Assembly: GCF_003390915.1 (NCBI RefSeq)
Contig: NZ_QMEM01000001.1
Coordinates: 558,001 to 622,000, forward strand
Direction: 5' to 3'
Length of the DNA stretch: 64,000 bases
Source: Lewinella sp. IMCC34183
GTDB taxonomy: Bacteria; Bacteroidota; Bacteroidia; Chitinophagales; Saprospiraceae
The notes below the pieces were generated by a model. The model saw only the letters and a list, made by a program, of their open reading frames with translations. It made no database searches and was not told the origin of the DNA. The number at the start of each line of letters is the position of its first letter. The stretch's first letter is position 1. Positions 55,883-64,000 of the stretch are shown in pieces. A program made the position numbers and the translations under genes.

Positions 55883-58477
55883 ATGTCGTACCGCATCCTG
55901 TCTACCGTCGTCATTTTCCTGCTCTTTACGGCAACGGCTTCCGGTCCGCTGCGGGGCCAGTCGTCCGACCTGCCCGCGCACGGACCCGCCTACGTCGATG
56001 ATCAGGGCGTGATCCGGTGGTCGAGAACCGACGCGGAAGTTCACGGCTTCGGCGTCAACTATACGGTACCCTTCGCCCACGCCTACCGCTCGGCCGAACG
56101 GCTGGGCGTAGATCCGCTACGCGCCATCGACCGCGACGTGTATCATTTCGCGCGCATGGGCTTCGACCTGTACCGCATACATGTCTGGGACACCGAGATC
56201 TCCGATACCCTGGGCAATCTCATCTTTAACCGGCACCTCAACGCCTTCGATTACCTGCTGGCGGAACTTGCCAAGCGCGACATCAACTACGTCCTCACCC
56301 CCATTGCCTTCTGGGGCAACGGCTGGCCCGAGCCCGATGAAGATACTCCGGGCTTCAGCCACCGGTACGGGAAGGCGGCAAGCCTGACCGATGAAGCGGC
56401 TATCCGCGCGCAGGAAAACTACCTAACGCAGTTCATGAACCACGTCAATCCCTACACGGGCGTGGCCTACCGCGACGATCCGCGCCTCATCGCCGTGGAG
56501 ATCAGCAACGAGCCCCACCACCGGGGTACGGCGGCGGAGGTGACGCGCTTCGTACGACGGATGGTTGAAGCCGTGCGGGCCAGCGGCACGGAGAAGCCGG
56601 TGTTCTACAACATCAGTCACAGCGTACAGCGGGTACCGGACTACTTCGCTGGCGGCATCAACGGCGGCACCTTTCAGTGGTATCCCGCCGGACTCGTCTA
56701 CGGCGAAGCCCTGCCGGTCAATGCCCTGCCGTACGTCGACGACTACGCCATCCCCTTCGACAGCGTAGTGCGCGCCAACGGCGGAGCCAAGATCGTCTAC
56801 GAGTTCGACCCGGCCGACATCGACCACGCCTACCCCTACCCCGCCATGGCCCGGTCGTTCCGCAGCGCGGGCATCCAGCTGGCCACCCACTTCGCCTACG
56901 ACCCCACCTTCCTGGCCTACGCCAATACCGAGTACAATACCCACTACATGAACCTGGCCTACACACCGGCCAAGGCCATCGGGCTCATGATCGCTGGAGA
57001 GGTCTTCCACCGCGTGCCCCGCTACGCGGACTTCGGCGCCTACCCGCGGGATACGACCTTCGGAGACTTCACCGTGAGTTACCGGCGCGACCTGGCGCTC
57101 CTGAACGCAGCGGAAACTTACTACTATTCCGGTGACGTTGCTGTCGGTCCGCGGGCCATCGATTCCCTGCTTCACCTCGCCGGGACGGGCAGTTCGCCGG
57201 TAGTAACCTACGACGGTACCGGGGCCTACTTTCTCGACCGGCTCGACGCGGCCACCTGGCGCCTGGAGGTGATGCCCGACGCCTTTCGGGTGGGCAACGC
57301 CTACGGAAGCAACAGCCCGGACAAGGCCGTGACGGTCCTCCAACATAACCTGCGCGGGATGTCCGTACGCCTGCCCGGCCTCGCCGGACCGTTTACCGTA
57401 AGCCCTGTAACTCCCGGCAACGACCATGCCGTAGAGGTCGCCGGCGACAGCTTCGCCGTCCGCCCCGGCGTATACCTACTGGGAAAGCCCGATGCGACCG
57501 CGACTTGGCCCGCGGACCGCCGGGTCGGCAACCGCCTGGTTGGAGAGTACGGGGGACCGGCCGGACGGGTCGACCGGACCTACCTGACCCACGAAGCGCC
57601 GTCCGTCGCCGTGGCGGGCCGGGAGCTGCACATAGAGGTACGTGCCACCACCCCAAACGGCTTACCCGATGCTGTCACGCTGGTGGGGGCCGGCGGACCG
57701 CCCATCAAGCTCACCCACCGGGGCGGCTTCACCTACACAGGCACCGTACCCGCCGACCGGATGATGGCCGGTTACCTTACCTATTTCCTGACCGTGGCCG
57801 CGGGCGATTCCGTACGCACCTTCCCCGCCGACGCGGCGGGCTCGCCGTACGCGTGGGATTTCTACGCCGACCTGCCCTACCGAATCCGCGTCGTACCCGA
57901 GGGAACGCCGCTACGGCTGTTCGACGCGGGGAGAGACTTTGAGAAATTGGCCTATTCCCGGTGGTTACCGAGCCTGTCGCGGTATCCCGTGGGGGCGGGC
58001 GGAGAAGACGAGCTACACGTGACCGTGGAGGAACTCGCACCCGTCGACCCCGAAAACACGACGGCAAGCCCGGTTGCGGACTATACGATCGCCCACTTCC
58101 TGGACGACCGACTGCCCGCAACGGAGCTTCCCGACTATTCTACGCTCGTCGTCACCGGCCGTTCCCTCAGCGAGTCCACCGAAACGGTACAGGTAGCGCT
58201 CGTTCTCGAAGACGGGACCAGCTACGCCGCCCCGGTCACCCTGACGCCGGAGCGCCGGGAACACCTCATCCCCCTCTCCAGGCTGCGCCGGGAACCGACG
58301 GTAACGATGCCGCGGCCCTACCCTTCCTTCCTCCCCTATTATTTCGAGTCGGAAACTCCGCAACCCTTCGACCTGTCCGCGGCTCAGACGGTGCAAATTC
58401 GCATAGGCCCGGGACTTAGCGTCAGTGAACGGACCCGGGCCCACGGCATCGGCATCGGGCACATCGATCTGCGGTAG
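55883..58477 (+). CDS. Exported GH5-like (cellulase-fold) glycoside hydrolase
   Basis: An 864-residue protein with signal peptide (VVIFLLFTATASGPLRGQ). Residues about 40-400 form a (beta/alpha)8 barrel of the cellulase superfamily: FGVNYTVPF, FDLYRIHVWD, the acid/base Glu210 in AVEISNEPHH, and a probable nucleophile Glu307 in KIVYEFD. The rest is beta-sandwich modules; the final segment ends near RIGPGLSV. There is no T9SS sorting domain or lipobox, so it may stay in the periplasm. The exact GH family is uncertain. I chose the ATG at 55883 because it opens the signal peptide. It converges on the alpha-glucuronidase gene with a 4-bp gap. Confidence 0.75.
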   Translation: MSYRILSTVVIFLLFTATASGPLRGQSSDLPAHGPAYVDDQGVIRWSRTDAEVHGFGVNYTVPFAHAYRSAERLGVDPLRAIDRDVYHFARMGFDLYRIHVWDTEISDTLGNLIFNRHLNAFDYLLAELAKRDINYVLTPIAFWGNGWPEPDEDTPGFSHRYGKAASLTDEAAIRAQENYLTQFMNHVNPYTGVAYRDDPRLIAVEISNEPHHRGTAAEVTRFVRRMVEAVRASGTEKPVFYNISHSVQRVPDYFAGGINGGTFQWYPAGLVYGEALPVNALPYVDDYAIPFDSVVRANGGAKIVYEFDPADIDHAYPYPAMARSFRSAGIQLATHFAYDPTFLAYANTEYNTHYMNLAYTPAKAIGLMIAGEVFHRVPRYADFGAYPRDTTFGDFTVSYRRDLALLNAAETYYYSGDVAVGPRAIDSLLHLAGTGSSPVVTYDGTGAYFLDRLDAATWRLEVMPDAFRVGNAYGSNSPDKAVTVLQHNLRGMSVRLPGLAGPFTVSPVTPGNDHAVEVAGDSFAVRPGVYLLGKPDATATWPADRRVGNRLVGEYGGPAGRVDRTYLTHEAPSVAVAGRELHIEVRATTPNGLPDAVTLVGAGGPPIKLTHRGGFTYTGTVPADRMMAGYLTYFLTVAAGDSVRTFPADAAGSPYAWDFYADLPYRIRVVPEGTPLRLFDAGRDFEKLAYSRWLPSLSRYPVGAGGEDELHVTVEELAPVDPENTTASPVADYTIAHFLDDRLPATELPDYSTLVVTGRSLSESTETVQVALVLEDGTSYAAPVTLTPERREHLIPLSRLRREPTVTMPRPYPSFLPYYFESETPQPFDLSAAQTVQIRIGPGLSVSERTRAHGIGIGHIDLR

Positions 58478-58481
58478 GCGC

Positions 58482-60575
58482 CTACCATTGCGGCGCGATG
58501 CCCGGAGCGTAGGGGTAACGCAGACCTTTGTAGTACTCGACGTCGTGGGCCGGCTCCGGCACGCCTTCCGGCAGCGGTAGCCCATTGAGCGACCGGAAGT
58601 AGGCGAGGCTGGCGTCGCGCCACCAGGCGGCTTCCCGCTGCTGTACCTTCAGCAACTGGCTGACTTCGGTGAAGCGTTCCGCGTCCACCTCGCCCTCCAG
58701 GGCGGCCCACTTTTCGGCCAGCCATTCCGTACCCTCCACGCCGGACTGGTACTTCAGGCAGAGTTCGGTCCAGAGGGTGTTGCCGCTGTCCATCTGGTAA
58801 TCCCACGGCAGGTGGTGGAACCAGAGCAGCAGATCTTCTGGACAGGTCGCCGGGTCGGCAAAGCGGTCCCGCACTTCCGGCGCGTACTGGGCCACCGCGT
58901 TGCTGCCGGTAGCCGTGCGGTCGAACCCGATCCCCGCGCTGTCGGCCCGGTGGTAGTAGGCGGGGTTCCACTCGGGCCGGCCCAGGTTGGCCACCCAGGG
59001 GCCGGGGCCGTAATGGTGGCCGGTGGCCATCAGGTGGGCCAGCCCAAGCGGCGTCATGTAGTTGACGCAGATCTCGCGGGAGGCCAGCAGCATCTCCGTG
59101 ACCGCATCCTGGACGGCCGCGGTGTGGCTCCAGGTCATGGCCGCCCACTCGGTGTAGATGGCTTCGGGGGTCAGGGTAGGTTCCCAGGCCAGTCGCCCAA
59201 AGGCATACCAGTCGGCCTGGTTGAAGGGGTGGCCCGTCCAGTTGCGGTCGGTGCCCACGTTGCTGACGCCGGCCAGCCCCGTTACGGTGCTCGCCACGGT
59301 ATGGCCGGCCCCACCGCGGTAGGTGTCCGCGTCCAGCACCTCCGCGAAGAGCGGTGCGAGTCCGACCAGGTGGGTGCCCTGTCCGAGATATTCCTTGGTG
59401 ATCTGCAGTTCAAGCAACAGGGGCGTTTCGGGGGTGGCCCCGAACAGCGGACTGAAGGGCTCGCGCGGTTGGAAGTCGATGGGGCCGTTCTTGACCTGCA
59501 CCAGCACGTTGTCGCGGAACTGCCCGTCAAGCGGTACGAATTCGTCGTAGGCCTGGGCGGCCCGGTCGTCGTCGGGGTTGCTGCCGTACACGAAGGCACG
59601 CCACATCACGATCCCGCCGTGGGGTGCCAGGGCATCGGCCAGGGTATTGGCACCCTGCGCGTGGGTGCGGCCGTACTCGTTGGGGCCCGGCTGTCCTTCG
59701 CTGTTCGCCTTCACCACGAAGCCGCCGAAGTCTGGGATCCTTTTGTAAATCTCATCCGCCTTTTCCTTCCACCAGGCGATCACGTCGGCATCGAGGGGAT
59801 CAGCCGTGTCCAGTCCCCCGAGCTCCATCGGAGCACTGAAGCGGGCCGTGAGGTACAGCTTGATGCCGTAGGGCCGAAACACGTCGGCGAGAGCGGCGGC
59901 CTTGTCGAGGTAGTCGTCGCGGAAGATCAGGGCATTGGCGTTCACGTTGGTCACTACGCTACCGTTGATGCCCACCGAAGCACAGGCACGGGCGTAATCG
60001 ATGTAGCGCTGGTCGATCACCTCGGGCAGGGTGTGCCAGTCGAAGATCGAGAATCCGGCGTAGCCGCGCTCCACGGTACCGTCCAGGTTATCCCAGTGAT
60101 TGAGAATCCTGATTTCCTTGGCCGGTTCCTCCGTATTGTCCAGGCCGTCCAGTGAGCTGCCGGTCTGCAGAAGGCGTAGCAGGTGAAAGGTGCCGTACAA
60201 AAAACCCGCGTCGTCACTGGCCGATAGCCGTAGTCCGCCTGCGTTCTGCTGCAGGCGGTAGCCTTCCGGCCCCACCTCACCGTCGCTGACGCGGGCCAGC
60301 GTAAGCCCGGGCTTCCCGTCTTCGGACGTTCCCGTCAGCATTCCGGATCCCAGCAAACCCTGCAATCCATTGCGTAATTCCCGCAGCGTTACCGCCAGAG
60401 TGGCCGACGTGGTATCGGTCCCCTCCTCGACGTACAGTCGGCCGAGCTGTCGTGCGTAGGTATTCCGCAGTTGGGTATCGGCGATGGGGTCGTAGCGGAG
60501 CCACAGTCGGTAGCCGTCGTCGGCGAGGAGATTGGCGGAAGCGGCGGCCACCAGCAGGCAGAATATTAAACGCAT
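58482..60575 (-). CDS. aguA: Alpha-glucuronidase, GH67
   Basis: This releases 4-O-methylglucuronic acid from xylo-oligosaccharides in xylan breakdown. The 697-residue protein has a signal-like N-terminus (LIFCLLVAAASANLLA) and the family start GYRLWLRYDPI. A catalytic-region VKANSEGQPGPNEYGRTHA, the downstream signature VQVKNGPIDFQPREP with the expected acidic pair, and a C-terminal helical domain with WFHHLPWDYQM follow. The sequence is close to typical length. It points to xylan use by this organism. No xylanase, xylosidase or SusC/SusD pair is in the window; the facing GH5-like gene is its only carbohydrate neighbour. Confidence 0.93.
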   Translation of the reverse strand: MRLIFCLLVAAASANLLADDGYRLWLRYDPIADTQLRNTYARQLGRLYVEEGTDTTSATLAVTLRELRNGLQGLLGSGMLTGTSEDGKPGLTLARVSDGEVGPEGYRLQQNAGGLRLSASDDAGFLYGTFHLLRLLQTGSSLDGLDNTEEPAKEIRILNHWDNLDGTVERGYAGFSIFDWHTLPEVIDQRYIDYARACASVGINGSVVTNVNANALIFRDDYLDKAAALADVFRPYGIKLYLTARFSAPMELGGLDTADPLDADVIAWWKEKADEIYKRIPDFGGFVVKANSEGQPGPNEYGRTHAQGANTLADALAPHGGIVMWRAFVYGSNPDDDRAAQAYDEFVPLDGQFRDNVLVQVKNGPIDFQPREPFSPLFGATPETPLLLELQITKEYLGQGTHLVGLAPLFAEVLDADTYRGGAGHTVASTVTGLAGVSNVGTDRNWTGHPFNQADWYAFGRLAWEPTLTPEAIYTEWAAMTWSHTAAVQDAVTEMLLASREICVNYMTPLGLAHLMATGHHYGPGPWVANLGRPEWNPAYYHRADSAGIGFDRTATGSNAVAQYAPEVRDRFADPATCPEDLLLWFHHLPWDYQMDSGNTLWTELCLKYQSGVEGTEWLAEKWAALEGEVDAERFTEVSQLLKVQQREAAWWRDASLAYFRSLNGLPLPEGVPEPAHDVEYYKGLRYPYAPGIAPQW

Positions 60576-60677
60576 ACGGAAAGCTGAATTAGTAGGTGCT
60601 TAAGGTACTACAACCGCCCGGATCGCCGGCCGGTTACCGGCAGCGTTGTCGTGAGGGTGCCGGACCTTGCGCCGTGC

Positions 60678-61544
60678 TTACTTGGGCTTATGGGAGCTGA
60701 CGTAGCTGAAGACTTTGCGTACTACCTGGCGCTTGATGTCCCGCTGCCGCTCCCGGTCGAGGCTCATCAGACGAAACTGAAACTTCAGCTCCATAAAGTC
60801 CTTCTTTACCTCCACGATCTTCAGCAGGTAGCTGTCGGGCTCGATCACGTCGGCGAATTGCGCGATGGATTCGGTCAGTTCACTTTCCAGGCTGTCCACG
60901 TCCTGGATGGCCCGGATGTCCATCTCGAAGTCGATGCTCAGCAGGCGTACGTCGCGCCGCGTGTAGTTGATGATCTCGCTGGTGTACACCTTGCCGTTGG
61001 GGAGAATGACCACGTCGTCGTTGTCGTTCATGATCTTCACCTTCAGCAGGCCGATGTCGGCCACCCGCCCCCGGTAGGTATAGAACTTCACGTAGTCGCC
61101 GACCTCGAAAACATCGGTAAAACTGTAATAAATCCCTACGATGAGGTCGTTCACGAAGTCCTTACTGACGATGGCGATGGCCGCCGCCACGATGCTCAGC
61201 GAGGTGAAGAGCGTACGGAAATCGATACCCAGCAAGCTGAAGATGGTGAAGACCACCACCCCAAAGAGTAGCAGCTTGCGGATATTCTCGACCCCGTAGA
61301 TGAAGTTCTTCGCGCCCCGCCGCTTGGCGTAATTCTGCTGCTGGTAGAGCCACTTGATGAAGCGGGTGATGATGTTCAGCACGGCGACCGTCATCACGAA
61401 ATAGAGCAGCACCCGCCAAAATTCGGGCCGGCCCGTGGTATAAAGGATACGGTCGTCGAACTGGATCAGGTAGATCCCCAGCGCGAGGACCAGGACCTCG
61501 AAAATCAGGAAGGCCAGGGTTCCGGCGAGGCTGCGGTCTTTCAT
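60678..61544 (-). CDS. MscS-family mechanosensitive channel
   Basis: A 288-residue small-conductance channel with three predicted spans (about 8-27, 42-64, 92-125). The pore helix and following beta domain match the MscS core: LSIVAAAIAIVSKDFVNDLIVGI, then VGDYVKFYTYRGRVADIGL. It opens under membrane tension and lets solutes out during osmotic downshift. It is a stand-alone gene with an exact TACTTTTG element 48 bp upstream, which fits the start chosen at 61544. Confidence 0.92.
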   Translation of the reverse strand: MKDRSLAGTLAFLIFEVLVLALGIYLIQFDDRILYTTGRPEFWRVLLYFVMTVAVLNIITRFIKWLYQQQNYAKRRGAKNFIYGVENIRKLLLFGVVVFTIFSLLGIDFRTLFTSLSIVAAAIAIVSKDFVNDLIVGIYYSFTDVFEVGDYVKFYTYRGRVADIGLLKVKIMNDNDDVVILPNGKVYTSEIINYTRRDVRLLSIDFEMDIRAIQDVDSLESELTESIAQFADVIEPDSYLLKIVEVKKDFMELKFQFRLMSLDRERQRDIKRQVVRKVFSYVSSHKPK

Positions 61545-61592
61545 AGGGTACTACGGTTGGTCGGGCAACGGGGGGCATCCCGTTGCGGGCCG

Positions 61593-61600
61593 CAAAAGTA
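61593..61600 (-). promoter_or_regulatory. Bacteroidota -7 element for the MscS gene
   Basis: The minus strand reads TACTTTTG, an exact match to TAnnTTTG and the same octamer as at lptD, in the 104-bp gap before the channel gene. Confidence 0.55.
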
Positions 61601-61648
61601 CTTGACTCCTGCGGCTTTATCCCCCCGCTGCCCCGCTTTAACGGCGCC

Positions 61649-63304
61649 TTATTTTCGCCACTCTTTAAAGGCGTTGATGAGTCCGTTGGTGCTGCTGTCG
61701 TGGCTGCTGACCTGCTCGCTTCCCTTGAGCTCCGGCAGAATGGCCTTGGCCAGTTGCTTACCGAGCTCCACGCCCCACTGGTCGAAGCTGTAAATGTTCC
61801 AGATCACGCCCTGTACGAAGATCTTGTGCTCGTAGAGGGCAATCAGTTGCCCGAGGGTGTAGGGGGTGATCTGCCGCACCAGCAGGCTGTTGGTGGGCTG
61901 GTTTCCGTCGAATACCTTGAAGGGCACCAGCTTGGCGATCTCATCGTCGCTCTTCCCGTCGGCCTGCAGCTCCTCCTCCACCTGGGCGGCGGTTTTGCCA
62001 TTCATAAGCGCTTCCGTCTGGGCGAAGAAGTTGCTCAGCAGGATCGGGTGATGCTCGCCCAGGGGGTTGTGCGATACCGCGGGTGCAATGAAGTCACAGG
62101 GAATGATCCGCGTGCCCTGGTGGATGAGCTGATAGAAGGCGTGCTGCCCGTTGGTGCCGGGCTCGCCCCAGATGATGGGGCCCGTGTCGTAGTCCTCGAT
62201 GGGGTTGCCGTCGCGGTCCACGCTCTTTCCGTTGCTTTCCATATTACCCTGCTGGAAATAGGCGGGGAAGCGGTGCATGTACTGGTCGTAGGGCAGTATG
62301 GCCTCGGTTTCGGCGTCCCAGAAGTTGGTGTACCAGATACCGATCAGCGCCAGCTTGGCGGGCAGGTTATCTTCCAGGGGGGCGTGGCGGAAGTGCTCAT
62401 CCATGCTGTGGAGTCCGTCCAGCAATTTGCCGAAGTTGTCGAATCCCACCGTCAGGGCAATGCTCATGCCGATACTGCTGGAAAGGCTGTAGCGGCCGCC
62501 CACCCAGTCCCAGAAACCGAACATGTTCTCTTCGTCGATGCCGAAGTCCTTCACGCCCTCCGCGTTAGTGGACAGCGCGATGAAGTGCTTGGCCACGTCC
62601 TCCTGACTGCCGCCGTTATCGAGAAACCATTGCCTGGCGCTGCGGGCGTTGGTCATCGTTTCCTGGGTAGTGAAGGTCTTGGAGGCCACCAGGAACAACG
62701 TGGTTTCGGGGTCGACCTGCTTCAGCACCTCGGTGAGGTGGGTGCCGTCGATGTTGGAAACGAAATAGACCTCGCGGCCGTCGATCCAGTAGGGCTTCAG
62801 GGCCTCGGTCACCATGACCGGACCGAGATCCGACCCCCCGATACCGATATTGACCACCTGGGTGAGCGGCCGGCCGGTATACCCGACGTGTTCGGCCGCG
62901 TGGACGCGGTCGCTGAAGCGTTTCATACGGTCCAGTACCTCCTTCACCTCCGGCATCACGTCCTGGCCGTCCACCAGGATGGGCTCCCCGCTTCGGTTGC
63001 GCAGCGCGACGTGCAAGACGGCCCGCTGCTCGGTACCGTTGATCACCTCGCCGGTAAACATCTTCTCGGTAGCCTCCTTGACGCCGCATTCCTCGGCCAG
63101 CCGGGTCAGCAGGTCCAGGGTTTCCTGGGTAAGGATATTTTTGGAATAATCCACCAGGATGTCCTCAAACTGCTGGCTGAGCGAGGCGAACCGCTCCGGG
63201 TCCTGCGCGAAGAGGTCCTTCATGTGCCGCTGCTGCATCTCGTGAGCGTGGATCTCGAGTTCTTTCCAGCTGAGGGTGGTGGTGGGGTTCAGGGTACTGA
63301 GCAT
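61649..63304 (-). CDS. pgi: Glucose-6-phosphate isomerase
   Basis: It interconverts glucose 6-phosphate and fructose 6-phosphate in glycolysis and gluconeogenesis. The ATG at 63304 gives 551 residues, like E. coli Pgi (549). Both family signatures are present, [13 protein letters not shown] and [11 protein letters not shown], and [16 protein letters not shown] gives the sugar-phosphate site. The active-site His and Lys regions are present in [17 protein letters not shown] and the C-terminal [14 protein letters not shown]. An upstream extension to 63445 is arginine-rich and non-conserved. It is divergent from the fasciclin gene. Confidence 0.96.
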   Translation of the reverse strand: MLSTLNPTTTLSWKELEIHAHEMQQRHMKDLFAQDPERFASLSQQFEDILVDYSKNILTQETLDLLTRLAEECGVKEATEKMFTGEVINGTEQRAVLHVALRNRSGEPILVDGQDVMPEVKEVLDRMKRFSDRVHAAEHVGYTGRPLTQVVNIGIGGSDLGPVMVTEALKPYWIDGREVYFVSNIDGTHLTEVLKQVDPETTLFLVASKTFTTQETMTNARSARQWFLDNGGSQEDVAKHFIALSTNAEGVKDFGIDEENMFGFWDWVGGRYSLSSSIGMSIALTVGFDNFGKLLDGLHSMDEHFRHAPLEDNLPAKLALIGIWYTNFWDAETEAILPYDQYMHRFPAYFQQGNMESNGKSVDRDGNPIEDYDTGPIIWGEPGTNGQHAFYQLIHQGTRIIPCDFIAPAVSHNPLGEHHPILLSNFFAQTEALMNGKTAAQVEEELQADGKSDDEIAKLVPFKVFDGNQPTNSLLVRQITPYTLGQLIALYEHKIFVQGVIWNIYSFDQWGVELGKQLAKAILPELKGSEQVSSHDSSTNGLINAFKEWRK

Positions 63305-63492
63305 GGGTGTAATTTTTGCGATTCGCCATAGATACGCCTCCCCCGGGAATATGTGCACCGCCGGGGAAGGATTCGGTGGAGTGGGCCGGCGCCGGCGCGT
63401 TTCCGAACATCGCCACCGGGGGTCACGTTTTAGAGGTACCAACATCCGGTATTCCGGATTCTAGCATATTTCTGTTTACAAAACCTTCAAAG

Positions 63493-64000
63493 ATGAAAAC
63501 TATATTATCCACCCTGCTGGCCCTGCTTGTGGTCGCAGCGCTTACGCCTTCTAATCTTTCCGCACAAACCCCGATGACCAACTCGGGATCGACCGACGAC
63601 ATGAGCCAATCGAATATGGGCGATGCCCAGACGATCGCTCAGCTGGCGGCGGAAAACCCCGACCTCAGCATCCTGGTAAAGGCCCTGAAAGCTACCGGAT
63701 ATGATCAACCCCTTTCCGACGCAAGCGCCAGCTTCACGGTTTTCGCCCCGACCAACGCCGCCTTCGAGGCCCTGCCCGCCGGTGTACTGGATAACCTGAT
63801 GAAGCCGGAGAACGCCAACTCGCTGAAGTACCTGCTGATGTACCACGTCTCGCCCAACCTGGTGAGGGCCAGTGACATCGCTACTAAGGTAGCCGACGCC
63901 GACAACGGCCAGATCTCGCCCCAGACCCTCCACGGTGACCTTACCGTAACCGAACAGAACGGTAAGGTGATGATCAAGGACGCCGCTGGTCGCACCGCCA
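63493..64000 (+). CDS. Fasciclin (FAS1) domain protein, 3' end outside window
   Basis: The first 169 codons are visible. A signal peptide (ILSTLLALLVVAALTPSNLSA) precedes a short Ser/Met/Asp-rich linker and one FAS1 domain beginning near residue 55, with FTVFAPTNAAFEALPAGVLD (the H1 box) and YLLMYHVSPNLVRASDI. FAS1 proteins are secreted or surface-anchored adhesion proteins in Bacteroidota. The FAS1 fold is incomplete at the edge of the window; more domains could follow. Upstream there is only a small ATCCGG/CCGGAT dyad at 63444-63459. Confidence 0.88.
   Translation, partial: MKTILSTLLALLVVAALTPSNLSAQTPMTNSGSTDDMSQSNMGDAQTIAQLAAENPDLSILVKALKATGYDQPLSDASASFTVFAPTNAAFEALPAGVLDNLMKPENANSLKYLLMYHVSPNLVRASDIATKVADADNGQISPQTLHGDLTVTEQNGKVMIKDAAGRTA

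Noticed and set aside
63444..63459. ATCCGG/CCGGAT dyad before the fasciclin gene as an operator
   Set aside because: A 6-bp palindrome is expected by chance in GC-rich DNA and occurs only once; without a known regulator it is not supported.

Overview
The window looks like chromosomal DNA from a GC-rich member of the Bacteroidota, most likely the Lewinella/Saprospiria side of the phylum. This placement rests on a C-terminal type IX secretion (T9SS) sorting domain, a lipoprotein with PorE-like architecture, a Bacteroidota-type LptD, families common in this phylum (DUF3857 transglutaminase-like proteins, a receiver-less sigma-54 activator next to miaB, a stand-alone MCE/MlaD protein) and several copies of the Bacteroidota -7 promoter element TAnnTTTG. 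The species assignment is inference. I saw no rRNA, tRNA, CRISPR array, integrase, transposase or phage gene; this is mainly core chromosome.

Layout. 1-1.4 kb: 3' part of a T9SS-exported protein and an orphan coding remnant. 1.5-4.3 kb: four-gene stress/envelope cluster (two DUF2382 proteins, a membrane-anchored acidic protein, a PRC-barrel protein). 4.4-11.8 kb: lptD, a HEPN-like protein, a TPR/PD40/OmpA lipoprotein and a secreted unknown. 11.9-17.4 kb: miaB, sigma-54 activator, MCE protein and nnr, all rightward. 17.4-22 kb: SDR, lon, and a conserved unknown with a hairpin in its leader. 22.5-25.5 kb: SPFH protein, NadR-like kinase and GT-C glycosyltransferase, nearly without gaps. 25.5-28.6 kb: patatin-GH3 pair and a second SDR. 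28.6-35.1 kb: serine hydrolase, then an EmrB/EmrA/TolC-type pump with an AraC regulator. 35.2-43 kb: ahcY, a small membrane protein and three DUF3857 paralogues. 43-46 kb: DUF72 protein and ppk1. 46.05-47.02 kb: nine 111-bp repeats, each a long hairpin. 47-49.2 kb: lipoprotein, MobA-like nucleotidyltransferase and XdhC-like protein. 49.3-55.8 kb: YitT protein and an RND tripartite pump. 55.9-60.6 kb: GH5-like hydrolase facing a GH67 alpha-glucuronidase. 60.7-64 kb: MscS channel, pgi and a truncated fasciclin protein.

The strongest unexplained signal is the 111-bp repeat array that fills the whole gap between the stop codons of ppk1 and the XdhC-like gene. Next are the HEPN-like protein with an intact R-x4-H motif, the DUF3857 trio in which two members lack the catalytic cysteine, and the terminator-like hairpin in front of the 467-residue unknown. 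Nothing in the window is clearly a complete new defence or metabolic system.
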